From NCBI RefSeq assembly GCF_012396015.1, contig NZ_JAAXOQ010000028.1, positions 1 to 62,533 of the forward strand: a DNA stretch of 62,533 bases, written 5' to 3'. This stretch comes from Tsukamurella spumae (GTDB taxonomy: Bacteria > Actinomycetota > Actinomycetes > Mycobacteriales > Mycobacteriaceae). The position numbers and the translations under genes are program-made. A model generated the notes under the pieces. It made no database searches and had not been told where the DNA came from. It saw only the letters and a program-made list of their open reading frames with translations. This document shows, piece by piece, positions 36,037 to 47,100 of this stretch (positions are counted from its first letter, which is position 1; each line of letters begins with the position of its first letter).

Positions 36037-37476
36037 GTGGGCTCACGCACCGGCCTCGCGTCCCGGGTCCCGCTGCGCTTCTCCCTCGTCGCGCTGGTGG
36101 TGGGGCTCGTCTTCCTCGGCCTGCTCGCGTCGGGCGCGGCGCTGACCGCGGCGATGCAGGATCGCCTGCTGTCCCGGGAGGACCAGACGCTGCGGCAGGC
36201 CGCCGACACCTGGGCCCGGCCGAAGCCGAACCTGCCCGAGCCGGTCCGCAGTGGGAAGTCCCCGCCCACCCGCTTCTACCAGGCCGTCTTCCTTCCCGAC
36301 GGGACGCAGCTGCAGATCAGCAATCCCGACTTCACGGAGCGGCCCGACCTGTCGGGCCTCGACGATCTGCACGGCGACGCCGTCACGGTGCGATCGGTGG
36401 GCGGTAAGGACCCGCAGTGGCGGGTGGTGCAGTCGAGCTCGCAGTACGGCGTCGCCTACGTGGCGGTGACCCTCTCGGACGTCGAATCGACGCTGCGCGC
36501 GATGGTCGCGCTGGAGTTGCTGATCGGCGGCGGCGTCCTCATCGTCGCGGGCGGGCTCGGCTACCTCGTGGTGCGGCGTTCCCTGCGACCCCTGGAGGAG
36601 GTCGAGGCGACGGCGGAGGCGATCGCCGCGGGTGATCTCACCCGACGCGTGCCCGAGGCGCCCCCGCACACCGAGGTGGGCCGCCTCTCGACGTCGATCA
36701 ACACGATGCTGCACCAGGTCCAGGACTCGTTCGACCGCGTCGCGGCCTCGGAGGAGCACGCCCGCGCCGACGAGGAGCGGATGCGCCGGTTCGTCGGCGA
36801 CGCCTCGCACGAGCTGCGCACTCCGCTCACGTCGATCCGCGGCTTCGCCGAGCTGTACCGGCAGGGCGCGACCGACGACACCGAGTTCGTCATGTCGCGC
36901 ATCGAGTCCGAGGCGCAGCGGATGGGCCTGCTCGTCGAGGACCTGCTGATGCTGGCCCGGCTCGACGCGCGGCGGCCCTTGGCCGAGGACACCGTCGACC
37001 TGGTGGCGGTGGCCGACGACGTGGTCCACGCCGCGCAGGCCCGTGAGCCGGGCCGCGACATCGAGCTCGTCGTCGCTCCCGGCCCGGGTCCGGCGCTCTC
37101 GGGCCCCGACAGCCCGGGTCCCGGCACCGTCGAACTCACGGGCGACCGGGACCGGCTGCACCAGGTGATCACCAACCTGGTCTCGAACGCGTTGCGACAC
37201 ACGCCCGACGACGCCTCGGTGCGGGTGCGGGTGGCCGCGGAACCCGGCGCGGTGGTGCTGTCGGTCGCGGACACGGGGGCGGGCATGGATCCCGCCGAGG
37301 CCGCGCGCGTCTTCGAGCGCTTCTACCGGACCGACTCCTCGCGCAGTCGCGGCAGCGGCGGCGCGGGCCTCGGCCTGTCGATCGTGCAGAGCATCGTCGT
37401 GCGGCACGGGGGCACCGTCACCGTCGAGACCGCCCCCGGGCAGGGCGCGACCTTCACGGTGCGCCTGCCGCGCTGA
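36037..37476 (+). CDS. phoR: Sensor histidine kinase PhoR
   Basis: A 479-aa membrane kinase, partner of PhoP. It has TM1 at about 15-38, an extracytoplasmic sensor of about 115 residues, TM2 at about 157-179 and a HAMP domain ([20 protein letters not shown]). The H-box is [20 protein letters not shown] with His258, then [21 protein letters not shown] and [10 protein letters not shown]. The length is close to M. tuberculosis PhoR. The GTG start is 7 bases after the phoP stop. It probably senses acid or redox cues, as in mycobacteria. Confidence 0.85.
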   Translation: MGSRTGLASRVPLRFSLVALVVGLVFLGLLASGAALTAAMQDRLLSREDQTLRQAADTWARPKPNLPEPVRSGKSPPTRFYQAVFLPDGTQLQISNPDFTERPDLSGLDDLHGDAVTVRSVGGKDPQWRVVQSSSQYGVAYVAVTLSDVESTLRAMVALELLIGGGVLIVAGGLGYLVVRRSLRPLEEVEATAEAIAAGDLTRRVPEAPPHTEVGRLSTSINTMLHQVQDSFDRVAASEEHARADEERMRRFVGDASHELRTPLTSIRGFAELYRQGATDDTEFVMSRIESEAQRMGLLVEDLLMLARLDARRPLAEDTVDLVAVADDVVHAAQAREPGRDIELVVAPGPGPALSGPDSPGPGTVELTGDRDRLHQVITNLVSNALRHTPDDASVRVRVAAEPGAVVLSVADTGAGMDPAEAARVFERFYRTDSSRSRGSGGAGLGLSIVQSIVVRHGGTVTVETAPGQGATFTVRLPR

Positions 37477-37479
37477 TCC

Positions 37480-37881
37480 CTACTCCGCCGCGAGCGCCTC
37501 GACGATCTTGGTCTGCGCCTCGTCCAGCGACTCGGCGGACGGGTTCTGGTCGACTCGTCCGAAGTCGAAATCGGTGAGGCCGTACGCGGGGAAGACATGC
37601 AGGTGCACGTGCGGGACCTCGAAACCGGCGACGATCAGGCCCGCGCGCGGAGCGTCGAAGGCGCGTTTGACGGCCCGGCCCAGCTTGCGCGCGACACTGT
37701 TGAGATGCGCCGAGAGCTCGTCGTCGAGGGACTCCCAGTTGTCCACCTCCGCGCGGGGCACCACCAGCACGTGGCCCTGCGTGAGCGGCCCGATGGTCAG
37801 GAACGCCACCACGGAATCGTCCTGGTACACGAACCGCCCGGGGAGCTCGCCGGCGATGATCTTCGAGAACACGGTTGCCAT
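37480..37881 (-). CDS. HIT family nucleotide-binding hydrolase
   Basis: A 133-aa histidine-triad protein with the HVHLHVF active site (91-97) and the upstream [16 protein letters not shown]. Such enzymes hydrolyse nucleoside phosphoramidates or dinucleoside polyphosphates. TAGCCT (37893-37888) is 6 bases before the ATG. The position next to phoR matches Rv0759c. Confidence 0.9.
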   Translation of the reverse strand: MATVFSKIIAGELPGRFVYQDDSVVAFLTIGPLTQGHVLVVPRAEVDNWESLDDELSAHLNSVARKLGRAVKRAFDAPRAGLIVAGFEVPHVHLHVFPAYGLTDFDFGRVDQNPSAESLDEAQTKIVEALAAE

Positions 37882-37999
37882 GGGGTCAGGCTATCGGAGC
37901 GGCCCACCGCTGTCCGCGGACGCCGACGGGGCCGCGGGGATCGGTACGCGGCCCGGCGCGGTTGCGGTGTCCAGCGCGGTCGCCGGTAAGGTCATCGAC

Positions 38000-39238
38000 G
38001 TGCGAGTACTCGTCATCGGCACCGGCGGCCGCGAACACGCCCTCCTCGACGCGCTGACCCGTGACCCGCAGGTCACCGAGCTGCATGCGGCCCCCGGGAA
38101 TCCGGGCACCGCGGCGATCGCGACCAATCACCAGGTCGACGCGTCATCGGGTGACGAGGTGGCCGCGCTCGCCGAGCGCCTCGCCGCCGACCTCGTCGTG
38201 ATCGGGCCGGAGGTTCCGCTCGTCCTCGGCGTCGCGGACGCGGTCCGCGCACGCGGCATCGCGGTCTTCGGCCCGTCGGCCGCCGCCGCGGCCATCGAGG
38301 GCTCGAAGGCCTTCGCCAAGGACGTCATGGAGGTCGCCGGCGTCCGCACCGCGCGCAGTGAGATCGTCGACAGCCCGGCGTTGATCGATGCGGCCCTGGA
38401 CCGGTTCGGTCCCACCTGGGTGGTCAAGGACGACGGTCTCGCCGCGGGCAAGGGCGTGGTCGTCACCACCGACCGCGCCGCCGCCCGAGCCCACGCCGCC
38501 GACCTCATCGAGTCCGGCCGGCCCGCCCTTCTCGAGTCCTTCCTCGACGGTCCCGAGGTCTCCCTGTTCTGCCTCGTCGACGGCGAGGACGTGGTGCCGC
38601 TGTTGCCCGCGCAGGACCACAAGCGCGTCGGCGACGGCGACACCGGCCCCAACACGGGCGGCATGGGCGCCTACGCCCCGCTGCCGTGGCTCGCCGAGGG
38701 GGCGGTCGACGAGATCGTCGAGACCGTCGTGCGCCCCGTCGCCCGCGAGATGGTGCGCCGTGGCGTGCCCTTCTCCGGCCTGCTGTACGCCGGCCTGGCG
38801 ATGGGGGCGGAGGGGCCCGCCGTCGTCGAATTCAACTGCCGTTTCGGCGACCCCGAGACGCAGGCCGTGTTGAGCCTGCTCACCTCGCCCCTGGGCGAGG
38901 CGCTGAACGCGACCGCCACGGGCGCGTTGGGCGCGCTGCCCCCGCTCCGGTGGCGCGACGGTGCCGCCATCACCGTCGTGCTCGCCGCCGAGAACTACCC
39001 GGCAGCGCCGCGCAAGGGTGATGTCATCACCGGCGCCGACGGCGCCGGGATCTACCACGCGGGCACGGCGGTGGACGCCGAGGGCCGACTGGTCTCCAAC
39101 GGCGGCCGCGTCCTCAACGTGGTCGGCGTCGGCGACGACCTCGCGGCGGCGCGCGCGGACGCGTACGGGAAACTCGATCGGATCAAGCTGCCGGGCAGTC
39201 ATTTCCGGACGGATATCGGATACCAGGCGTTGCAGTAG
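38000..39238 (+). CDS. purD: Phosphoribosylamine-glycine ligase PurD
   Basis: The second step of de novo purine synthesis: joins phosphoribosylamine and glycine with ATP. The 412-aa ATP-grasp enzyme has [50 protein letters not shown] and the signature [11 protein letters not shown]. The GTG at 38000 follows TAAGGT (37987-37992) by 7 bases, which decides the start; the upstream part of the open frame is antisense to the HIT gene. Confidence 0.95.
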   Translation: MRVLVIGTGGREHALLDALTRDPQVTELHAAPGNPGTAAIATNHQVDASSGDEVAALAERLAADLVVIGPEVPLVLGVADAVRARGIAVFGPSAAAAAIEGSKAFAKDVMEVAGVRTARSEIVDSPALIDAALDRFGPTWVVKDDGLAAGKGVVVTTDRAAARAHAADLIESGRPALLESFLDGPEVSLFCLVDGEDVVPLLPAQDHKRVGDGDTGPNTGGMGAYAPLPWLAEGAVDEIVETVVRPVAREMVRRGVPFSGLLYAGLAMGAEGPAVVEFNCRFGDPETQAVLSLLTSPLGEALNATATGALGALPPLRWRDGAAITVVLAAENYPAAPRKGDVITGADGAGIYHAGTAVDAEGRLVSNGGRVLNVVGVGDDLAAARADAYGKLDRIKLPGSHFRTDIGYQALQ

Positions 39239-39316
39239 CGCATTTGTGCTCGTTCCCGGCGATCACGTCGGACGATTTGATCGAAAAGGTCTGGCCGGGC
39301 GGGGTGTGCTGGCACC

Positions 39317-39928
39317 ATGTCTCAGATGACAGCCGCGACCACGCCCAAGGGTGAGCGCCGGCGCGCGGCCCTCGTGGCGGCGGCCGGAGAGCTCCTCGTC
39401 GAGGGGGGCTTCGAGTCGGTCCGGCACCGCGCGGTGGCGCACCGGGCGCACATCCCCCTCGCGGCCACCACCTATTACTTCGAGTCCCTGGGGGACCTGC
39501 TCTCCAACGCCGTCGCCTACGCGGGCGAGCTCGACATCGCCGCGATCCGCGGGCGGGTCGAAGCGGTGAGCAGGCGTCGCCGCGGCGATGCGGCTCTGGC
39601 GAAACTGTTGGCGGCGGTGTTCTTCGCGGCGGACACGGAGGCCGAGCGCGGCGCCCTGATCTCCCGGTACGAGCGGTTGGTGCTGTGTACGCGCGACCCC
39701 GAACTCACCCGGCTGCAGGCCCAGACGCGGAACGTGCTGGCGGACCTGCACGCCGAGGTGCTCGACCGCTCCGGGCGGCGGGCCGACAGGCCCTGTGTGG
39801 ATCGACTGATGGCCATCGAGGACGGTGCCGCGCTCGCGGCCTTCACGACGCCGGGCGCGGACGTCAACCGTGCGATCCGGGACGCGCTCGCCGCCGCCGT
39901 CGACGATCTGGCCCCCGTACTGCCGTAG
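39317..39928 (+). CDS. TetR-family transcriptional regulator
   Basis: A 203-aa repressor-type protein. The N-terminal helix-turn-helix spans about 12-60 (RRAALVAAAGELLVEGGFES, then HRAVAHRAHIPLAATTYYF). The ligand-binding C-terminal part is helical with no known specificity. ATGs at 39317 and 39326 are both possible. It sits between purD and purB, as Rv0775 does in M. tuberculosis. Its targets are unknown. Confidence 0.85.
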   Translation: MSQMTAATTPKGERRRAALVAAAGELLVEGGFESVRHRAVAHRAHIPLAATTYYFESLGDLLSNAVAYAGELDIAAIRGRVEAVSRRRRGDAALAKLLAAVFFAADTEAERGALISRYERLVLCTRDPELTRLQAQTRNVLADLHAEVLDRSGRRADRPCVDRLMAIEDGAALAAFTTPGADVNRAIRDALAAAVDDLAPVLP

Positions 39929-39977
39929 GGCTTCCTTCCCGGAAGGCGGGGCGGATGGTGCATGAGATAATCGCTCG

Positions 39978-41405
39978 GTGAGCACTCCCCGCATCCCCGA
40001 TGTCCTCGCCAACCGCTACGCCAGCCCGCGCATGCGCGAGCTGTGGTCGCCCGAGTACAAGATCGTGCTGGAGCGCCAGCTGTGGATCGCGGTGCTCAAG
40101 GCACAGCGCGACCTCGGGATCGACGTCCCCGACGGTGCCGTCGAGGCCTACGAGAAGGTCGTGGACCAGGTCGACCTCGCGTCGATCGCCGAGCGGGAGC
40201 GCATCACCCGGCACGACGTGAAGGCGCGGATCGAGGAGTTCAGCGACCTCGCCGGGTTCGAGCAGATCCACAAGGGCATGACCAGCCGCGATCTCACGGA
40301 GAACGTCGAGCAGCTGCAGGTGCTCCGTTCGCTGGAGTACGTGCGCGATCACGCCGTCGCCGTCGCCGCCCGGCTCGCCGAGCGCGCCGCGCAGTACTCG
40401 TCGGTCGTGATGGCCGGCCGCTCGCACAACGTGGCGGCGCAGGCCACCACGCTCGGCAAGCGCTTCGCCTCCGCCGCCAACGAGCTGCTGGTGGCGATCG
40501 CCCGCCTCGAGGACCTCATCGGCCGGTATCCGCTGCGCGGCATCAAGGGGCCGATGGGCACCTCGCAGGACATGCTCGACCTGCTCGGAGGCGACGCGTC
40601 CAAGCTGGCATCGCTGGAGGATCGGGTCGCCGCGCATCTCGGCTTCTCGCAGTCCTTCGTGTCGGTCGGCCAGGTGTACCCGCGCTCGCTCGACCACGAC
40701 GTGGTGAGCGCGCTGGTCCAGGTGGCGGCGGCACCGTCGTCCCTCGCGACGACGATCCGGCTCATGGCCGGGCACGAGCTGGTCACCGAGGGCTTCCAGC
40801 CCGGGCAGGTGGGCAGCTCCGCGATGCCGCACAAGATGAACACCCGCTCCTGCGAGCGCGTCAACGGCCTCGCGGTGATCCTGCGCGGCTTCGGCTCGAT
40901 GGCGGCGGAGATGGCCGGCGCGCAGTGGAACGAGGGGGACGTCTTCTGCTCCGTGATCCGCCGTGTGGCACTGCCCGATTCGTTCTTCGCGATCGACGGC
41001 CTCTTCGAGACCTTCCTGACGGTGCTCGAGGAGTTCGGCGCCTACCCCGCCGTGATCTCCAACGAGCTCGATCGGTACCTGCCCTTCCTCGCGACCACCC
41101 GCGTACTGATGGCAGCGGTGCGGGCGGGCGTCGGCCGCGAGACGGCGCACGAGGTCATCAAGGAGCACGCCGTCGCGGTCGCACTCGCGATGCGTGAGGA
41201 GGGCCGGGAGCCGGACCTGCTCGACCGCCTCGCCGGCGATTCCCGGCTCGGCCTCACCCGCGCGCAGCTCGATGTCGCGCTCGCGGACCGCGCCGCCTTC
41301 ACGGGGGCCGCGGAGGCCCAGGTCGCCCAGGTGGTCGCCGACGTCGAGGCACTCGTCGCGAAGCACCCCGCCGCGGCCGGCTACACCCCGGCGCCCATCC
41401 TCTAA
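39978..41405 (+). CDS. purB: Adenylosuccinate lyase PurB
   Basis: Cleaves SAICAR and adenylosuccinate in purine synthesis. The 475-aa fumarase/aspartase-superfamily protein has TSRDLTENVEQLQ, AGRSHNVAAQATTLGKRF and the signature GSSAMPHKMNTRSCERVNGL with its catalytic serine loop. The GTG start lies 6 bases after GATAAT (39966-39971). purC follows after 15 bases. Confidence 0.95.
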   Translation: MSTPRIPDVLANRYASPRMRELWSPEYKIVLERQLWIAVLKAQRDLGIDVPDGAVEAYEKVVDQVDLASIAERERITRHDVKARIEEFSDLAGFEQIHKGMTSRDLTENVEQLQVLRSLEYVRDHAVAVAARLAERAAQYSSVVMAGRSHNVAAQATTLGKRFASAANELLVAIARLEDLIGRYPLRGIKGPMGTSQDMLDLLGGDASKLASLEDRVAAHLGFSQSFVSVGQVYPRSLDHDVVSALVQVAAAPSSLATTIRLMAGHELVTEGFQPGQVGSSAMPHKMNTRSCERVNGLAVILRGFGSMAAEMAGAQWNEGDVFCSVIRRVALPDSFFAIDGLFETFLTVLEEFGAYPAVISNELDRYLPFLATTRVLMAAVRAGVGRETAHEVIKEHAVAVALAMREEGREPDLLDRLAGDSRLGLTRAQLDVALADRAAFTGAAEAQVAQVVADVEALVAKHPAAAGYTPAPIL

Positions 41406-41420
41406 CGATAGGGTGGCGGT

Positions 41421-42311
41421 GTGCGTCCTGAACTGAGTGAGTACACGCCGATCTACTCGGGCAAGGTCCGTGAGCTGTACGAGATCGACGCCGAGCACCT
41501 ACTGCTCGTCGCGAGCGACCGGATCAGCGCCTACGACTACATCCTGGACACGACGATCCCCGACAAAGGGCGCGTGCTCACGGCGATGTCCGTGTTCTTC
41601 TTCGACGCGCTCGGCGTCCCGAACCACCTGGCCGGCCCGGCCGACGATCCCCGGATCCCGGAGGCGGTGCTCGGGCGCGCGCTGGTCACCCGCCGCCTCG
41701 ACATGGTGCCGGTGGAGTGCGTGGCCCGCGGCTATCTCACGGGCTCCGGGCTCAAGGAGTACCGCGCGAACGGCGAGGTGTGCGGTGTGCCGCTGCCGGC
41801 CGGACTGGTCGACGGCAGCCGCATCGACCCGCCGATCTTCACCCCCGCCACCAAGGCCGCCGTGGGTGATCACGACGAGAACGTCTCGTTCGAGCGGGTG
41901 GCGCAGGACGTCGGGCTCGAGCTGGCGACGCAGCTGCGAGAGCTCACCCTCGACGTGTACGCGCGCGGTGCCGACATCGCCCGCGAGCGCGGGATCATCC
42001 TCGCGGACACCAAGTTCGAGTTCGGCCGCAGCTCCGACGGTGACCTCCTCCTCGGCGACGAGGTGCTCACGCCCGATTCCTCGCGCTATTGGGACGGTGA
42101 GCTGTACTCGCCCGGATCCGCCCTGCCGAGCTTCGACAAGCAGATCGTCCGGGACTGGCTCACCGAGGAATCCGGCTGGTCCACCGCCGCGGGCACCCCG
42201 CCGCCGCCGCTCCCCGCCGACGTGGTGGAGCGCACCCGTGCCCGCTACATCGAGGCCTACGAGCGCATCTCGGGCCTGAGCTTCGCCGATTGGCCGGGTG
42301 CGGCCGCATGA
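41421..42311 (+). CDS. purC: Phosphoribosylaminoimidazole-succinocarboxamide synthase PurC
   Basis: Joins CAIR and aspartate with ATP to form SAICAR, the substrate of the neighbouring PurB. The 296-aa protein has [51 protein letters not shown] and LADTKFEFG. The GTG start follows TAGGGT (41409-41414) by 6 bases. The gene overlaps the oligopeptidase gene by 4 bases (ATGA). Confidence 0.95.
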   Translation: MRPELSEYTPIYSGKVRELYEIDAEHLLLVASDRISAYDYILDTTIPDKGRVLTAMSVFFFDALGVPNHLAGPADDPRIPEAVLGRALVTRRLDMVPVECVARGYLTGSGLKEYRANGEVCGVPLPAGLVDGSRIDPPIFTPATKAAVGDHDENVSFERVAQDVGLELATQLRELTLDVYARGADIARERGIILADTKFEFGRSSDGDLLLGDEVLTPDSSRYWDGELYSPGSALPSFDKQIVRDWLTEESGWSTAAGTPPPPLPADVVERTRARYIEAYERISGLSFADWPGAAA

Positions 42312-44413
42312 CCGATGCCGTCCAGCCGGTCGCCAAGAAGGTTCCGTCGGCACGGATCTTCCACGCCGACACCGTGATCGACGACTACGCGTGGCTCGCG
42401 GACACCACCGACGAGGAGGTGCTCGACTACCTCCGCGCGCACAACGCGTACACCGAGGCGGCCACCGCCGCGCAGGAACCGCTCCGCGAGGCGGTGTTCG
42501 CCGAGATCAAGGCGCACACGAAGGAGACCGACATGTCGGTCCCGCAGCGCCGCGGCGGGTTCTGGTACTTCGCCCGCACCGTCGAGGGGAAGCAGTACGG
42601 CATCCATTGCCGCGCACCGATCGCCGGGCCGGACGACTGGACCCCGCCGGTGCTCTCCGACGGATCGCTGCCGGGCGAGCAGGTCCTGATCGACCTCAAC
42701 ATCGAGGCGGAGGGGCACGAGTACATCGCGATCGGTGCGGCCTCGGTATCGCCCGACGGTGCCCTGCTCGCGTACTCCCTCGACACCTCCGGGGACGAAC
42801 GGTTCACGCTGCGGGTGCGCGACATCGACACCGGAGAGCTCTTGCCCGATACGGTCGAGAACGTCTTCTACGGCGCGACGTGGGCGCCGATCACCCCCTC
42901 GGGGGAGCGGTACCTGTTCTACACCACCGTCGACGACGCCTGGCGCGCCGACCGGATCTGGCGGCACGAGATCGGTTCGAACGGAACCGATGTCACCGTG
43001 TTCCACGAGACCGACCAGCGCTTCGGCGTCGGCATCGGGCTGAGCCGCAGCGAGAAGTACCTCATGCTCGCGGCATCGTCGACCCTGAGCTCCGAGACGC
43101 ACGTGCTCGACGCGACCGATCCGACGGGCGAGTTCCGGGTGCTGCGGCCCCGCGAGGAGGACGTCGAGTACTCCGTGGAGCACGCCGTGCTGGACGGCGA
43201 GGACCGGTTCCTCTTCTTGCACAACCGCACCGGCATCAACTTCGAACTGGCCTCGGCCCCCGTCGACGCCCCGACGGACTGGACGGTGCTGGTCCCGCAC
43301 CGTGACGATGTGCGCCTGGAGTACGTCGACGCCTACGCCCGGCGGCTCGCCCTCGGGTACCGCCGGGGCGGCCTGCCCCGCCTCGCGCTCGCCGCGGCCG
43401 CGGCGGCCGTACCGGAGTTCACCGAGTGGAACCCGGGCGAGGAACTCGTGAACCTGGGCCCCGCCGCGAACCCCGAGTGGGACGCGCCGCGGATCCGCTT
43501 GGCCTACGAGTCCTTCGTGACCCCGGGCACCGTCCTCGAGCTCGACCCGGCGACGGGGGAGCAGACGGTGCTCAAGCGGGCCGACGTCCCGGGCTACGAC
43601 GCCGCGCTGTACACGGCGGAGCGGCTCTGGGTGACCGCCCGCGACGGCGCGCAGGTGCCCGTATCGGTGGTCCACCGCAGAGACCTCCCCGCGGGGCCGG
43701 CGCCCACCCTGCTGTACGGCTACGGCTCCTACGAGGCCACGCTCGACCCCTGGTTCTCGGTGGCCCGGCTCTCGCTCATGGATCGCGGCGTCGCCTTCGT
43801 CGTGGCGCACATCCGCGGCGGCGGGGAGATGGGCCGCGCCTGGTACGACCACGGCAAGCAGCTGGAGAAGAACAACACCTTCACCGATTTCGTCGATGTC
43901 GCACGGCATCTCGTGGACGCCGGGCGCGCGGAGCCGCGGCGCCTCGTCGCGATGGGCGGCAGCGCCGGCGGGCTGCTCGTGGGTGCCGTGGCGAACCTCG
44001 CACCGGAGCTGTTCTCGGGCATCGTGGCCGACGTTCCGTTCGTGGACCCGCTCACCTCGATCCTCGACCCGAGCCTGCCGCTCACCGTGGGCGAGTGGGA
44101 CGAGTGGGGCAACCCGCTGGAGAGCGCCGAGGTGTACCGGTACATGCGGGACTACTCGCCGTACGAGAACGTCGCCGCGAAGCCCTACCCCGCGATCCTC
44201 GCCACGACCTCGCTCAACGACACCCGCGTGCTCCCGACGGAGCCCGCGAAGTGGGTGGCGAAGCTCCTCGACCACACCACCTCGGGCGAGCAGATCCTGC
44301 TCAAGACCGAGATGGTCGCCGGCCACGCGGGGGTCAGCGGGCGGTACGCGAAGTGGCGCGAGACCGCGTTCGAGTACGCCTGGGTCCTCGACAGGCTGGG
44401 CGCCGCGCAGTAG
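42308..44413 (+). CDS. ptrB: Oligopeptidase B (S9 prolyl oligopeptidase family)
   Basis: A 701-aa serine peptidase that cleaves oligopeptides, typically after basic residues. The N-terminal beta-propeller (about 70-420) precedes a C-terminal alpha/beta-hydrolase domain with the nucleophile [12 protein letters not shown] and late His in [23 protein letters not shown] and [18 protein letters not shown] are typical of S9A. From memory, the M. tuberculosis counterpart is split into two genes (Rv0781/Rv0782); here it is intact. It is coupled to purC. Confidence 0.93.
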   Translation: MTDAVQPVAKKVPSARIFHADTVIDDYAWLADTTDEEVLDYLRAHNAYTEAATAAQEPLREAVFAEIKAHTKETDMSVPQRRGGFWYFARTVEGKQYGIHCRAPIAGPDDWTPPVLSDGSLPGEQVLIDLNIEAEGHEYIAIGAASVSPDGALLAYSLDTSGDERFTLRVRDIDTGELLPDTVENVFYGATWAPITPSGERYLFYTTVDDAWRADRIWRHEIGSNGTDVTVFHETDQRFGVGIGLSRSEKYLMLAASSTLSSETHVLDATDPTGEFRVLRPREEDVEYSVEHAVLDGEDRFLFLHNRTGINFELASAPVDAPTDWTVLVPHRDDVRLEYVDAYARRLALGYRRGGLPRLALAAAAAAVPEFTEWNPGEELVNLGPAANPEWDAPRIRLAYESFVTPGTVLELDPATGEQTVLKRADVPGYDAALYTAERLWVTARDGAQVPVSVVHRRDLPAGPAPTLLYGYGSYEATLDPWFSVARLSLMDRGVAFVVAHIRGGGEMGRAWYDHGKQLEKNNTFTDFVDVARHLVDAGRAEPRRLVAMGGSAGGLLVGAVANLAPELFSGIVADVPFVDPLTSILDPSLPLTVGEWDEWGNPLESAEVYRYMRDYSPYENVAAKPYPAILATTSLNDTRVLPTEPAKWVAKLLDHTTSGEQILLKTEMVAGHAGVSGRYAKWRETAFEYAWVLDRLGAAQ

Positions 44414-44422
44414 CTTGCTGTC

Positions 44423-44917
44423 ATGAAGAAGCTCCTGGTGGCCACAGCCTGCGCCGCGCTGCTCCCGTTCGCCGCGCCGGTGGCCGCGGACCCCGGTACC
44501 TCCGGCCCGACGGTGACCTACTCGTACGTCGGGCCGTCGACCGCGCCGCAGTACCACGTCGAGTACGTCATCACGGTGCGCGGCGGCGTCGCCACGGCGA
44601 AGGTCGGCGGGTACGGCACCGTCGACGGGACGGAGAAGCCCGCGAAGACGGAGACGAAGCGGCTCGACCGCGCGACGCAGCGCGCGCTGGTGCAGGCAGC
44701 GCCGTCGATCCCCGCCCCGGCCACGGGCGCACCCTGCCCGGGAGCCGCGACGAGTCGCCTGACCTACGAGATCGGCCGCGCCGCCCCGCGGATGACCGTC
44801 GCCTACACCTGCGCGAGCGGCGATCCCGGCCGCCTCGCCGCGATCAGGGCCTACATCGCCCCCGTCGAGAAAGAGCTCAGCGTCCTGCCGAGCGTGACCT
44901 TCACCGTCACCCGGTAG
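44423..44917 (+). CDS. Secreted protein of unknown function
   Basis: A 164-aa protein with a Sec signal peptide (MKKLLVATACAALLPFAAPV, cleavage near residue 22). The mature part is beta-rich with two cysteines (GAPCPG and VAYTCASG) that probably pair. No family was recognised. TAGCTT at 44411-44416 overlaps the ptrB stop and lies 6 bases before the ATG. A strong palindrome follows the gene. Confidence 0.72.
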   Translation: MKKLLVATACAALLPFAAPVAADPGTSGPTVTYSYVGPSTAPQYHVEYVITVRGGVATAKVGGYGTVDGTEKPAKTETKRLDRATQRALVQAAPSIPAPATGAPCPGAATSRLTYEIGRAAPRMTVAYTCASGDPGRLAAIRAYIAPVEKELSVLPSVTFTVTR

Positions 44918-44935
44918 GAGGCGCTGCAGAAAGCA

Positions 44936-44970
44936 CACGTGCCCGGTCCCCCAGGGGGACCGGGCACGTG
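44936..44970. terminator. Perfect 17-bp palindrome, bidirectional terminator
   Basis: A 35-base perfect inverted repeat with 17-bp arms (CACGTGCCCGGTCCCCC and its complement) around one central base. It lies between convergent genes, 19 bases after one stop and 20 before the other. There is no T-tract, as is common in high-GC actinobacteria. It should stop transcription from both sides. Confidence 0.85.
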
Positions 44971-44989
44971 ACCTATCAGGCGGGGATGC

Positions 44990-46603
44990 TCAGTGCGGCA
45001 TGACCATCTGCCGCTCGGCGGCCTCGGTGTCCGCCGCATGGGTGCGGGGCAGGAAGAACGCCGGGATGATGCACAGCGCGACCAGGATGGCGGCCACGGA
45101 GTAAGTGTTCCCGAAGGCATCCGCCGCGAAGGGCAGGTTCTTCTCGAGGAAGGCGTGGAAGGCCTCCACGCCACCGGGGCCGTGCGCCGCGGCTTCACGG
45201 GTGGCCGGGCTCGAGTTCATGCCGAAGGCGAGCTTGCCGCCGGCGATCTCGCCGCCACCCATCGGATTCGGCATCTTCTCGCCGGCGTTGGTGAGCCAGT
45301 TGGTGAACAGCACGGAGAAGATCGCGGTGCCCATCGACGCGGCGATCTGCTGCACGATGTTCGTGAGCGTGGAACCGCGCGAGATGGATTCCGGTGCCAG
45401 CGTGCGGATCGCCGCCGACATGGTCGGCATCATCGTCATACCCATACCGAGGCCCTGGATGAACAGTGAGCCGAGCAGGATCCAGTACGGCGTGTCCGCC
45501 GTGAGCTGGGTGAAGGCGATCATGCCGCCGGTGATCAGCGCGAGGCCGGTCATGACGAACTTGCCCGGGCCCATCTTGTCGGTGAGCACGCCGGCGATCG
45601 GCATCGTCAGCATGGCGCCCAGGCCCTGCGGCGCGAGCAGCAGGCCGGCCATGAGGGTGGACTCGCCGCGGATGCCGATGAAGTACTGCGCGTACAGGAT
45701 CGAACTGCCGAAGAAGGCCATCGCGAACATGGCGAAGGTGATCATGGCCACCGTCATGTTCCGGTTCTTGAACAGCCGCAGGTCCAGCAGCGGCAGCTTG
45801 GCGCGCAGGGCCCAGAAGACGAAGCCGACGATCAGCACGAGGCCGACGGCCGTCGCGGGGATGACCCGGCCGGCGTACATCGACGAATCCGACTGAGCCT
45901 CGGGGATCGAGGAGATGCCGAACAGGAACAGCGCGAGGCCGGGCGAGAGCAGGATGAAGCCGACGAGGTCGAACTTCTGCCCCTCGACGGGCTCGTCCTT
46001 GTCCAGCACGAACCAGGCGTAGACGATCGCGATCGCGCCGATCGGCACGTTGATCAGGAAGATCCAGTGCCACGAGAAGGACTCGATCAGCCATCCGCCG
46101 AGGATCGGGCCGCCGATGGGGCCCAGCAGCATCGGGATACCGAGCACGGCCATGACGCGGCCGATGCGCTCCGGGCCGGCGGCCCGGGTCAGGATCATCA
46201 TGCCCAGGGGCATGAGCATGCCGCCGCCGAGGCCCTGCAGCACCCGGTAGAGGATCAGCAGGTCGATCGACGTCGCCGTGGCGCAGAGCGCCGAGCCGGC
46301 CACGAACATCGCGGTGGCGGCCATGTACAGCCGCTTGGTGCCGAAACGATCAGCGGCCCAGCCGGTCACGGGGATCACCGCGGCCAGTGCCAGGGTGTAG
46401 CCGGTCATCGTCCAGGCGACGGTGGCGGGCGATGCGCCCCACTGCGCCTGGAAGGTGTTCTGCGCGACCGCCACGATCGTCATGTCCAGGATGGCCATGA
46501 TCGATCCGAGGACGACCACACCGGCCACCATCAGGACGCGCCGGTCGAGGCTCTCACCCGCGTGCGGGATCCCGCTCTCTTCGAGCGTGTTCTCGGTACT
46601 CAT
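44990..46603 (-). CDS. emrB: EmrB/QacA-type (DHA2) drug exporter
   Basis: A 537-aa MFS exporter with 14 predicted helices. It shows the family motifs LDMTIVAVAQNTF in helix 1, WAADRFGTKRLYMAA (loop 2-3), LQGLGGGMLMPLGM and GPIGGPILGGWLIE (motif C of antiporters). It probably expels drugs or toxic metabolites with the proton gradient. Its ATG overlaps the MarR-gene stop by 4 bases, so both are co-transcribed. The placement matches Rv0783c. Confidence 0.92.
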   Translation of the reverse strand: MSTENTLEESGIPHAGESLDRRVLMVAGVVVLGSIMAILDMTIVAVAQNTFQAQWGASPATVAWTMTGYTLALAAVIPVTGWAADRFGTKRLYMAATAMFVAGSALCATATSIDLLILYRVLQGLGGGMLMPLGMMILTRAAGPERIGRVMAVLGIPMLLGPIGGPILGGWLIESFSWHWIFLINVPIGAIAIVYAWFVLDKDEPVEGQKFDLVGFILLSPGLALFLFGISSIPEAQSDSSMYAGRVIPATAVGLVLIVGFVFWALRAKLPLLDLRLFKNRNMTVAMITFAMFAMAFFGSSILYAQYFIGIRGESTLMAGLLLAPQGLGAMLTMPIAGVLTDKMGPGKFVMTGLALITGGMIAFTQLTADTPYWILLGSLFIQGLGMGMTMMPTMSAAIRTLAPESISRGSTLTNIVQQIAASMGTAIFSVLFTNWLTNAGEKMPNPMGGGEIAGGKLAFGMNSSPATREAAAHGPGGVEAFHAFLEKNLPFAADAFGNTYSVAAILVALCIIPAFFLPRTHAADTEAAERQMVMPH

Positions 46604-47094
46604 GCGTTCTCTTTCATTGCGGTGAAGAAGGGGTTCGGAGGGATCAGCCCCGTGTCGAGGATCTCGACCATCACGTCGTGCAGCCGGTTGCGGAGCTCGA
46701 CCGGCAGCCGTTCCGCGAAGCTCAGCACCTCACGATGCTTGTCGCTGACCGCGGAGGCAACTGTTTTACGCCCGAGGTCCGTGATGGTGAGGTTCTTGAT
46801 CCGACGGTCGGAGGAATCCTCGCGACGATCGACCATGTCGAGCTGAACAAGCTTCTCCACGTTCCGTCCCGTGGCGGCGACGGACAGCCCGAGATAATCG
46901 GCGAGCCGGTTGATCGGGAGCGGAGCCTCGCTGGCGGCGAGCTGCAGCAGGATGTGGAACTGGTGCGCCGTGATGTCGGACGACAGCATGGTGCCCAGAC
47001 TCTCCTGCGTGACATTGCACATGAGACGGCCCATGAACTCGCTGAAGACCTCGGTGAGAGCGTCGGCTGTGACGTCTACGGGTGTTGCTTGCAC
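46600..47094 (-). CDS. MarR-family regulator of the exporter
   Basis: A 164-aa winged-helix regulator: dimer helix about 8-30, recognition region PLPINRLADYLGLSVAATGRN (about 70-90) and wing DMVDRREDSSDRRIKNLTI. The GTG at 47094 follows TATCGT (47106-47101) by 6 bases, which decides the start; the longer open frame upstream is antisense to the peroxidase gene. It is coupled to the downstream exporter, a common arrangement for a ligand-released repressor. Confidence 0.87.
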   Translation of the reverse strand: MQATPVDVTADALTEVFSEFMGRLMCNVTQESLGTMLSSDITAHQFHILLQLAASEAPLPINRLADYLGLSVAATGRNVEKLVQLDMVDRREDSSDRRIKNLTITDLGRKTVASAVSDKHREVLSFAERLPVELRNRLHDVMVEILDTGLIPPNPFFTAMKENA

Positions 47095-47100
47095 CCCAAA

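Noticed and set aside
42257-44938. An 893-codon open frame antisense to the oligopeptidase
   Set aside because: It has no start context and no recognisable motif, and mirrors the wobble-position GC bias of the real gene. Long antisense frames are normal at this GC content.
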